Assembly: GCA_031279715.1 (NCBI GenBank)
Contig: JAITHY010000049.1
Location: 1-7,225 of the forward strand
DNA from: Verrucomicrobiales bacterium
GTDB lineage: Bacteria; Verrucomicrobiota; Verrucomicrobiia; Methylacidiphilales; JAAUTS01
Direction of reading: 5' to 3'
Length of the DNA: 7,225 nucleotides
Part shown: positions 1 through 5,373 of the stretch, piece after piece
Layout of the letters: every line of letters starts with the position of its first letter
Position numbering within the stretch: position 1 is the first letter of the stretch
The notes under the pieces: model-generated
What the model was told of the DNA's origin: nothing
Seen by the model: only the letters and a program-made list of their open reading frames with translations
Database searches by the model: none
Position numbers and translations under genes: made by a program

Positions 1-632
1 TGGCGTGTCTGCCGTTTTTTCCCGCTGACACTCAAATCTTGGTGCCCGCGAGCTTGGCGCAATTTCAAATTGACTCGCTGAAGCTGCTCGGCGTGTGGGA
101 ACGCTGCCGCCCGACCCCGGAAAGACATTTGCTCATCAGTGATTATTATCACGCAAGCCAAACTTCCATGTGCGGCTGTTACAATCCATACGCCGTGGAA
201 TTTTTGCAAAAATCCTTTCTGCGCGGCGCTCCATCACCAGCGGCGGATAAAAAAATTTACATCTCCCGCGGCAAAGCAAAATACCGGCCGTCGCTGAACG
301 AGCCGGCGTTGGAACAACTCCTGACCGGCAGCGGCTGGGACATCGTCCATGCCGAAGAGTTGACCTTCGCCGAGCAGACGCAACTTTTCAGCCGGGCCGC
401 CGCCGTTTGCGCTCCGCACGGGGCTGGCTGTACCAACATCGTATTCGCGCCTGCGGGCTGCAAAGTCTTGGAATTGTTCGCTGACAATTTTCTCAACGGT
501 TGTTACGAGGCGCTGTCAGCGTCAGCAGGTCACGACCACCGGCATCTAATTTTTCCCGCTGACCGCCACAATCGCGCCAATCTTGACCCGTTGACAGTGA
601 CCGACACGTTGCGAACCGCAGGCTGGCTCTGA
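1..632 (+). CDS. GT61-family glycosyltransferase, C-terminal part (5' end outside window)
   Basis: The reading frame is open from base 3 and ends at TGA 630-632, so about 209 C-terminal residues are present and the true start lies upstream. The ATG-like or GTG codon near 39 is internal. Two stretches mark the GT61 (DUF563) family. One is KKIYISRGKAKYRP followed by LNEPALEQLL (about 249-333). The other is the signature HGAGCTNIVFAPAGCKVLEL (417-476), preceded by a typical E-LTFAEQTQLFSRA segment. GT61 enzymes transfer pentoses or amino sugars; bacterial members sit in capsule and exopolysaccharide loci, and the acceptor cannot be read here. The stop codon lies within a CTGAC copy of the dispersed repeat, and the next gene follows after 54 bases on the same strand. 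The family call is firm and the sugar specificity is unknown. Confidence 0.9.
   Translation, partial: ACLPFFPADTQILVPASLAQFQIDSLKLLGVWERCRPTPERHLLISDYYHASQTSMCGCYNPYAVEFLQKSFLRGAPSPAADKKIYISRGKAKYRPSLNEPALEQLLTGSGWDIVHAEELTFAEQTQLFSRAAAVCAPHGAGCTNIVFAPAGCKVLELFADNFLNGCYEALSASAGHDHRHLIFPADRHNRANLDPLTVTDTLRTAGWL
511..526. repeat. Tandem pair of the dispersed motif in the GT61 gene
   Basis: GTCAGC at 515-520 is followed directly by GTCAGC at 521-526, preceded by GCT so that GCTGTCAGC (512-520) is also near-palindromic. The tandem encodes LSASAG in the protein frame. Confidence 0.8.
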
Positions 633-653
633 CCTCCGTCAGCGGCACTTTTT
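629..653 (+). terminator. Possible weak hairpin with T-run overlapping the GT61 stop codon
   Basis: CTGAC (629-633, containing the TGA stop) is followed by CTCC and then by GTCAG (638-642), a perfect 5-bp stem, and after CGGCAC by five T (649-653). The stem is short and the T-run is displaced, so it may only slow transcription or be a repeat pair without terminator function. If it worked fully, FkbM would need its own promoter in the remaining 34 bases, where none is evident. Confidence 0.25.
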
Positions 654-686
654 CATTGATTTGGCCGGCAGAATGGTTAGCTTGCC

Positions 687-1526
687 ATGGTGAACTCGTG
701 GATTGCCAACCCAATCTCCCGCCTGCTCGTCGCACTGTATCGTTTCTGGCACGGCACGCTGGGGTTGCCGGGCATGGGCTGGCTCTTGCGGCGCGCGGCA
801 CGCCGGCTGGAACCACTGCAAAATTTTCCCCTGCCGATTGACAGCATCGGCACCGTACCGGTTAATTTTACCGACGTGTCCGCTTTCGCCTGGTTGAATC
901 ACACGCTGGGTGACCCGGAACCAGAGACCGGTTTGCTAAAATTCATCCTCTCCAATTTTAACAATGACGGCGTGTTTTGGGATGTGGGCGCGAATATCGG
1001 CACGGTCGGCGGCTTGGTGCTTCGGCATTTTCCGCGCGCGCGGTATTTTTTGTTTGAACCCAATCCCGATTTGGCCAAACAATTGCGCGCCTTGTTTGCC
1101 GGCCATCCCAACGTCAGCGTCGCAGAGACCGCCCTGTCCAGACAATCCGGCACGGCGCTCTTTTCCATCCCTGATGGCAACAGCACGCTGGCGGGCATTG
1201 CCTCTGCCGCTGACGGTCAGGCGCGGCCCGTGATATTGACAGCGGGTGATGATTTTCTATCGTCCCCCTCCGCGCTGGCGCCGACTTTAATCAAGATTGA
1301 CGTTGAGGGACACGAACCCGAGACACTGGCTGGTTGCGTCGGATTGATTGGAAAATACCGCCCGACCATCATTTTTGAGCACCTGTTTCTGAGCGCGGAA
1401 ACAGTTCGCAATCTCATCCCGCGCGGCTACCGGCTGTTTTATTTGCATGACCAAAGTGGCGAACTTTCCCCCGCGCTTGACCCCGCCAATTCGCACAATG
1501 CGGTGCTGTTGGCAGACCAACCGTGA
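687..1526 (+). CDS. FkbM-family SAM-dependent methyltransferase
   Basis: A 279-residue protein whose central and C-terminal parts carry the FkbM methyltransferase marks: the SAM-binding loop FWDVGANIG (97-105), the acidic end of beta2 in FLFEPNP (121-127), and IKIDVEGHE (202-210), the most diagnostic motif of the family. The N-terminal 90 residues contain a basic amphipathic stretch (about 10-45) and no clear signal peptide, so it should act in the cytoplasm. FkbM proteins O-methylate hydroxyls of secondary metabolites and of glycans; in a polysaccharide locus a sugar O-methylation is the likely job. The start at 687 is the first possible one after an in-frame TAG at 678-680, and no good Shine-Dalgarno is visible. 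It is probably co-transcribed with the GT61 gene and ends in a terminator-like hairpin. Residues 174-178 (AADGQ) are encoded by a copy of the dispersed repeat. Confidence 0.92.
   Translation: MVNSWIANPISRLLVALYRFWHGTLGLPGMGWLLRRAARRLEPLQNFPLPIDSIGTVPVNFTDVSAFAWLNHTLGDPEPETGLLKFILSNFNNDGVFWDVGANIGTVGGLVLRHFPRARYFLFEPNPDLAKQLRALFAGHPNVSVAETALSRQSGTALFSIPDGNSTLAGIASAADGQARPVILTAGDDFLSSPSALAPTLIKIDVEGHEPETLAGCVGLIGKYRPTIIFEHLFLSAETVRNLIPRGYRLFYLHDQSGELSPALDPANSHNAVLLADQP
1210..1220. repeat. Inverted motif pair CTGAC-G-GTCAG in the FkbM gene
   Basis: A perfect 5-bp inverted repeat around one central base, made of two overlapping core copies. It has the same arrangement as the palindrome after the FkbM stop codon (1527-1539), differing in the central base and the outermost pair. 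Confidence 0.75.
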
Positions 1527-1554
1527 ACTGACCGTCAGTGGCAGTTGTTTTTTT
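1527..1554 (+). terminator. Hairpin plus T-run after the FkbM gene, built from a repeat palindrome
   Basis: Directly after the FkbM stop (TGA 1524-1526) is the palindrome ACTGAC-C-GTCAGT (1527-1539), then GGCAGTTG and seven T (1548-1554). A competing fold pairs AACTG (1526-1530) with CAGTT (1542-1546). Either would give a weak rho-independent terminator for the + strand genes, placed in the 37-base gap between two convergent genes. The palindrome is an inverted pair of the dispersed repeat motif. Confidence 0.5.
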
Positions 1555-1563
1555 ACGGTAAAT

Positions 1564-2514
1564 TCATTTATACATTTTTTTCTTCAATAAAAACATATTT
1601 TCCTCGGCGATTTTTCTTTGCGCGCCCAGCAACTCGCCCAGGATGCCAAGGAAAAACAGGAACACCGAAACCAAGGCGCACAGTGCCAGCAAAATTAGCG
1701 AGGGCAAATAGGTCCGGGTGTGGTCAGGAACGCCAGTCCAGTAGACCAGCCAAAGAAAACGCGCGCCCAGCGCCAGCGCCACGAAAAAAAAGACGGCGGA
1801 GACGGAAATAAAAAACGCGCCGGGCCGGTACAAGACAAACATGTTCAACATTGTGCAGCCTGAGCGGCAAAGATATTGGGGAATGTTCCTGAACAATCTG
1901 GACGGACGCGTCGTCGGATTGACCCGGATGTCCACCGACGCCACCCGCATCCCGGAGTTTCCCGCCTGAATCAGCGTTTCCATGCAATAGGAAAATTTTG
2001 AGTACACAAACAACCGCATGCAAGTCTCCTTGGAAAACGCGCGGAAACCGGAGGCTGCGTCACGCACCGCGGTTTTGGACAACAGCCGCAGCAACCAACT
2101 GCCGGTCAGTTGCAAAAGTTTTTTGCACATGCCGAATTCCCCGTGATTTTTAATGGGACGGCAACCCACCACCAGGTCGGCTTTCTGGTCCAGAAGCGGA
2201 CGCACCAACGCGGCGATGTCGCCGCCAAAATACTGATTGTCAGCGTCGGTGTTGACCACCACATCGGCGCCGCGGGCCAGCGCGTAATCCAAACCGGCGG
2301 CAAACGCCCGCGCCAGTCCGCGGTTGCTTCCCAAACTCAAAATGTGCCTCACCCCGTGCCGCCTCGCCACTTCCACGGTTTCATCGGTGCTCCCGTCGTC
2401 AATCACCAAACACTCAATCTCGTCAATCCCCTCAATCTTCGCGGGCAAATCACGCAGCGTGACCGGCAGCGTCCGGGCTTCGTTCAAGCATGGAATTTGT
2501 ATGATTAGTTTCAT
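1564..2514 (-). CDS. GT2-family glycosyltransferase with two C-terminal membrane helices (DPM1/GtrB-like)
   Basis: A 316-residue protein with a GT-A fold: start IIQIPCLNEA (4-13), nucleotide-binding VIDDGSTDET (37-46), the metal-binding DADNQ (90-94) and the acceptor-side segment ASGFRAFSKE (154-163). Two hydrophobic helices follow (about 232-258 and 268-294), with a basic, Lys-rich C-terminus. This is the plan of polyprenyl-phosphate sugar synthases such as DPM1, GtrB or ArnC, which make a lipid-linked sugar donor at the inner face of the membrane. That fits the adjacent GT39-like enzyme, whose class uses such donors. The start is the ATG at 2514-2512, since homology begins there and an AGGAG lies 9 bases upstream. 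A longer in-frame extension to 2742 would overlap the preceding gene and has no GT2 character. It begins 2 bases after the stop of the upstream gene, so translational coupling is likely. It is last in its operon and convergent with the FkbM gene, with a 37-base gap. Confidence 0.9.
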   Translation of the reverse strand: MKLIIQIPCLNEARTLPVTLRDLPAKIEGIDEIECLVIDDGSTDETVEVARRHGVRHILSLGSNRGLARAFAAGLDYALARGADVVVNTDADNQYFGGDIAALVRPLLDQKADLVVGCRPIKNHGEFGMCKKLLQLTGSWLLRLLSKTAVRDAASGFRAFSKETCMRLFVYSKFSYCMETLIQAGNSGMRVASVDIRVNPTTRPSRLFRNIPQYLCRSGCTMLNMFVLYRPGAFFISVSAVFFFVALALGARFLWLVYWTGVPDHTRTYLPSLILLALCALVSVFLFFLGILGELLGAQRKIAEENMFLLKKKMYK

Positions 2515-2516
2515 GG

Positions 2517-4091
2517 TCAGTCGCTCCTGTTGATAAAATACTCCGTCGTCGCCGAAAAAATATCCCCCCGCTGACCGTGAGTTTCTTTCACCGTCACGCC
2601 CTGGTTCAGCGCCGCGTCCTCGCCATGCCACGAGTCGGCGCTGGCCACATGGCGTTTGGAGGAACGCGGCGCCCTGCCAACCGTGGCGCCGGGCGGCACA
2701 TGGAAAATCCGGTCGCTGACGGTGACCGATGTTTCGCTCCATATAACCGTCCTTTCAAATCGCAACGCGCCGCCGCTGTTCTTGAAAATCAGCCGGTTTT
2801 TCAACAAGGCGATGATTTTTCCACCCAAACAAAAACTCAGCGCCCGCAAGGCCAGATGCTTCCACGGCGAACTCAACATCTCGCGATGCGGCGCCATCCG
2901 GCCCTGGATTACATATTTTCCCGCCTCCCCATGCCACGTCCATGCCGGCGACCACCAGTGGCTGACCCACGATTTTTTTCCAAGCGACACCATCCACCCC
3001 AAATCAACCACCGTGCGATTTCCGAACCTCAGGGAAAATATTCCACCCTTCAGCGGCGACAGAAAAAGTTTGCCGCCGCTGACGGTGACAAGCTGATAAC
3101 CCGCCTCCGCAAAGTCACAGTCAGCGGCGGTGGTCGCCGCCTCGTTGTTTTCAGCGGAACCGCGGGCCGACGTCAGCAACAGCGTTCGCAAAACCGAATG
3201 TCCAAGGTAATGGCACCAATAGCGGTCATCCACAGCGGCAAAAAAGTGCCCGTGATCGTCAGCGTTGGAAAAAAGCATCCCAAAACAATCGTCCAAACCC
3301 AGCCGCGCCAGCCCGTAAGTCGCCAAATAATCCGTGTTCCGCGCATTGTGCATCCCGATGCTGCCGCCGTAAAAAACAACCAGTTTGCGAATAAATTCCG
3401 CCGCCCGCCGCGCGGACTCGATAAAACGCCCGTCCCCCGTCGCATCATATAAATCCCACAAACAATCCATCGTCACCGAAAGATAACCCAAATCCGGCCC
3501 GTCATACTCCATGAACCAGCCCTCCTTGCTTTGCAACGCCAGCGTCCGGTCGGCCAGTCTGGCAAACTCCGCCGCTGACACTGACCCCGGATAATTTTTC
3601 CCCAGCCACGCCAGCGCGGCAAGACCGGCCACTTGCTGATTGGCAGCCCGCGGTTCAAAACGGCGCAGCAACTGGCGCGTGGCGACCCGCGCCCCGTCGC
3701 GCACCATGCCGCCGGATACAGCGCCGTCAGCGACCAATTTCATCACCGCCAGCGTCGAAAAGGCCAGCGGCGGATACCCCTCCTCCCACGGATAATATTC
3801 CTCAAAAGCGCCGCGTCTTCCGGCGCGTTGGTTCCAAAAAACTGCCCCCGCCACTGACCATGACTTCAGCGCCAACTTCAACTCCGCAGAGTCGGCCAGT
3901 CGCGCCGCCAACCACAAAGCATACGCCCCCTGTTGTAAAATAATGGAGGGAAAATCACGCATTTTGTAATGCCACCAATTACGGTCAAAACAGCCGTGCG
4001 CCGGGGAATTGGGGTCGCGGCAAACTTGTGTCAACACACGCGGCAGAATTCCATCCGCCACCGTGCGCAGCGCCTGAAGTGACGGTTGCAT
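2517..4091 (-). CDS. Heparinase-like / (alpha/alpha)6-toroid protein of unknown function, polysaccharide-locus type
   Basis: A 524-residue protein without a signal peptide or membrane helix, so probably cytoplasmic. The first 300 residues are helix-rich with repeated aromatic and Trp patches (CFDRNWWHYKMRDFPS at 34-49, then EEYYPWEEGYPP, EGWFMEYDGPDLGY and WDLYDATGDGRFIESAR). This is the look of (alpha/alpha)6 toroids found in heparinases, alginate lyases and uronyl epimerases. The last 170 residues look beta-rich (VTVSGGKLFLSP, GGIFSLRFGNRTVVDLGW), like the C-terminal sandwich of heparinase II/III proteins. I cannot assign a catalytic site or a substrate. The start is taken at ATG 4091-4089 because an AGGTG motif lies just upstream; a GTG at 4097 would use that motif as its own codon. 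It follows the FrhB-like gene by 13 bases and precedes the GT2 gene by 2. It is the gene richest in dispersed-repeat copies on the minus strand, several read as VTVS. It could be a lyase, epimerase or non-catalytic glycan-binding protein. Confidence 0.62.
   Translation of the reverse strand: MQPSLQALRTVADGILPRVLTQVCRDPNSPAHGCFDRNWWHYKMRDFPSIILQQGAYALWLAARLADSAELKLALKSWSVAGAVFWNQRAGRRGAFEEYYPWEEGYPPLAFSTLAVMKLVADGAVSGGMVRDGARVATRQLLRRFEPRAANQQVAGLAALAWLGKNYPGSVSAAEFARLADRTLALQSKEGWFMEYDGPDLGYLSVTMDCLWDLYDATGDGRFIESARRAAEFIRKLVVFYGGSIGMHNARNTDYLATYGLARLGLDDCFGMLFSNADDHGHFFAAVDDRYWCHYLGHSVLRTLLLTSARGSAENNEAATTAADCDFAEAGYQLVTVSGGKLFLSPLKGGIFSLRFGNRTVVDLGWMVSLGKKSWVSHWWSPAWTWHGEAGKYVIQGRMAPHREMLSSPWKHLALRALSFCLGGKIIALLKNRLIFKNSGGALRFERTVIWSETSVTVSDRIFHVPPGATVGRAPRSSKRHVASADSWHGEDAALNQGVTVKETHGQRGDIFSATTEYFINRSD
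2524..2528 (-). promoter_or_regulatory. Ribosome binding site deciding the GT2 start
   Basis: On the minus strand AGGAG ends 9 bases before ATG 2514-2512 and lies within the 3' end of the upstream gene. This, with the onset of GT2 homology, fixes the start against the longer in-frame extension to 2742. Confidence 0.7.
3075..3089. repeat. Long-form repeat copy, 15 bases
   Basis: GCCGCTGACGGTGAC, identical to 5051-5065. Copies with one difference are at 2712-2726, 3114-3128 (reverse) and 5441-5455 (reverse). On the minus strand it encodes VTVSG within the toroid protein. Confidence 0.85.
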
Positions 4092-4094
4092 CAA

Positions 4095-4099
4095 CACCT
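4095..4099 (-). promoter_or_regulatory. Ribosome binding site of the toroid protein gene
   Basis: AGGTG on the minus strand, complementary to the 3' end of 16S rRNA, lies 3 bases before ATG 4091. It includes the rival GTG start codon at 4097-4095, which argues for the ATG. Confidence 0.5.
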
Positions 4100-4104
4100 A
4101 GTAT

Positions 4105-5331
4105 TCACGGATTTTTTCCCGCGTCCAGCCCGCTTTCGGCAATCATTCTGAGGTTGGCAAGGCCTTTGCGCTTGGTGGGCTTGCTAAAAGCTTTCCACGC
4201 CAGGCGCAACCTGTTAAAAACGGGGCCTATCACCGCTTCGGGAACAAACTCCAAAAACTTTCTCGCCACGCGATTTCCGCAACACAAAAAAAGCGAGGAA
4301 ACCACCGCCTCCACCAGCCAGCGCGACAACGGCAGCGGCACGGGGCGGACGCCGTAATCCGGCGCGGCAAACCCAAGACGCCGCAGAACCCGCGACCGGA
4401 TGTAACCGCCGCGTTTCTTAAAATCAAGCATGTGCCCGTGCATCTCCGAAGCCCTGGACAATTCAATGTCCTCAAGCCGCAATTTGCCGGCGGCCCTCAT
4501 TTCCAAAATGATTTTTTCCATCTCCACGCCGCGCGTGAGCACCACGGAATGCCCGCCACCCAGCCTCTCAAACACCGGCGACCAGGCGTCCCCAACAGCG
4601 AGATCGCAAAACTCGTTGGTGAAATCCATGGAAAACAAACTGCCGCGGGTGATGAAAAACGGGATTAAAAAATTGTAGTAAACTTTTTTGGAACGCACCA
4701 CTTTCCCGGAGGCCATGACTATTTCCAAATACCCCGGCCATTCCCCGGCGCGCCATTTTAATGATTTGATCACGTCGCTGTCCCTCACCCCGCTGGCGCG
4801 CAACAAACACCGGATGGCGCCGGGTTTCAACGCCGTGCCGGTGTATGGACCGAGCAGCCATTTGATTTGCAACGCGGGCGCGTAACGGTCCCGCTGCAGT
4901 TGCCGCAATAAAATCGCCTCCTCCGGCAGCGCGGTCATGGCGTAGTTTTTTCCCGGCTCAAGGTCTGGCAACCGCTCCAAAATGGAAACCGGAACATACA
5001 CCGATTGCGCCGCGGCCATGATTTCCCCGCGCGTCGTCGCAATCACCGCCGCCGCTGACGGTGACGCGGGAACATCCTGGCGCGCCACCACCGCTCCGTC
5101 TATCCGCCCCGTTTCCAACAAGTGCAGCAACACCGCGGTCATGACACCGCCGGAGGCGCCGGCGCGCCGGACCCGCTCATCGTCAGCGTGCCCGACCCGC
5201 GAGGCAATCACATTGCCCATCAATGCATTTTCAGGCGGCCGGCCATAGTGAAAATGGTAAATATCAAGATAAGGCACCTTGTTTGATAAAAAGTACGGCT
5301 TGAGAAAATCGGTTGATTTGCTACTAAACAT
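4105..5331 (-). CDS. FrhB-like (coenzyme F420 hydrogenase/dehydrogenase beta subunit family) protein lacking the usual cysteines
   Basis: A 408-residue protein with FrhB-family architecture: R-x-GASGGVMTAVLLHLLETGRIDGAVV (about 56-82, the conserved S-G-G and G-x-I-D-G-A-V-V), a central region TALPEEAILLRQL (133-145) and IKWLLGPYTG (156-165), WPGYLEI (198-204), and DFTNEFCDLAVGDAW (236-250), the very typical end of the C-terminal domain. Family members bind flavin and Fe-S clusters and reduce F420 or related cofactors; relatives in bacterial polysaccharide loci have no settled reaction. Here the positions that are normally Cys appear to be Glu137, Thr164, Ser231 and Ser234, and the N-terminal ferredoxin-like Cys segment is missing. 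An in-frame TAA (5334-5332) abuts the ATG, so the protein cannot be extended. No Shine-Dalgarno is visible. It is first in a three-gene minus-strand operon. The family assignment is good; cofactor and reaction are unknown. Confidence 0.8.
   Translation of the reverse strand: MFSSKSTDFLKPYFLSNKVPYLDIYHFHYGRPPENALMGNVIASRVGHADDERVRRAGASGGVMTAVLLHLLETGRIDGAVVARQDVPASPSAAAVIATTRGEIMAAAQSVYVPVSILERLPDLEPGKNYAMTALPEEAILLRQLQRDRYAPALQIKWLLGPYTGTALKPGAIRCLLRASGVRDSDVIKSLKWRAGEWPGYLEIVMASGKVVRSKKVYYNFLIPFFITRGSLFSMDFTNEFCDLAVGDAWSPVFERLGGGHSVVLTRGVEMEKIILEMRAAGKLRLEDIELSRASEMHGHMLDFKKRGGYIRSRVLRRLGFAAPDYGVRPVPLPLSRWLVEAVVSSLFLCCGNRVARKFLEFVPEAVIGPVFNRLRLAWKAFSKPTKRKGLANLRMIAESGLDAGKNP
5051..5065. repeat. 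Long-form repeat copy, 15 bases, in another reading frame
   Basis: Identical to 3075-3089 but read in a different frame in the FrhB-like gene, contributing to residues ASPSAA (89-94). The same DNA therefore yields unrelated peptides in two genes. Confidence 0.85.
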
Positions 5332-5344
5332 TTATAGGTTTTTT

Positions 5345-5373
5345 ATTATCATGCGCCGCGCCATGCAAAACAA
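5345..5373 (-). promoter_or_regulatory. Candidate sigma70-type promoter for the three-gene minus-strand operon
   Basis: On the minus strand TTGTTT (5373-5368) is separated by 17 bases from GATAAT (5350-5345). The -10 matches 5 of 6 consensus bases and the -35 keeps the TTG. Transcription would begin around 5338, leaving a leader of only a few bases before ATG 5331, which fits the lack of a Shine-Dalgarno. The element would lie inside the first codons of the divergent GT39-like gene. This is pattern matching only. Confidence 0.3.

Noticed and set aside
511..526. Tandem motif copies as the start of a CRISPR or tandem array
   Set aside because: Only two 6-base units adjoin, with no spacers or regular period. 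The copies across the window are irregularly spaced.
1784..1791. Run of eight A inside the GT2 gene, a possible phase-variation tract
   Set aside because: It encodes part of a Phe-rich membrane helix (VFFFVA) and is too short on its own to argue for slippage control. The frame is intact across it.
2515..2742. N-terminal extension of the GT2 protein to an ATG at 2742
   Set aside because: The added 76 residues overlap the 3' part of the toroid gene, have no GT2 character, and the ATG at 2514 has a good AGGAG and begins at the usual start of the GT-A fold.
2577..3452. Long open frame on the plus strand (291 codons)
   Set aside because: It lies wholly antisense to the toroid protein gene, has a Arg/Pro/His/Gln-rich low-information translation with no recognisable domain, and no ribosome binding site. 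It is a shadow of GC-rich coding DNA.
4092..4097. GTG (4097) or TTG (4094) start for the toroid protein
   Set aside because: Both lie in or directly beside the AGGTG ribosome site that serves the ATG at 4091. They add only one or two residues.
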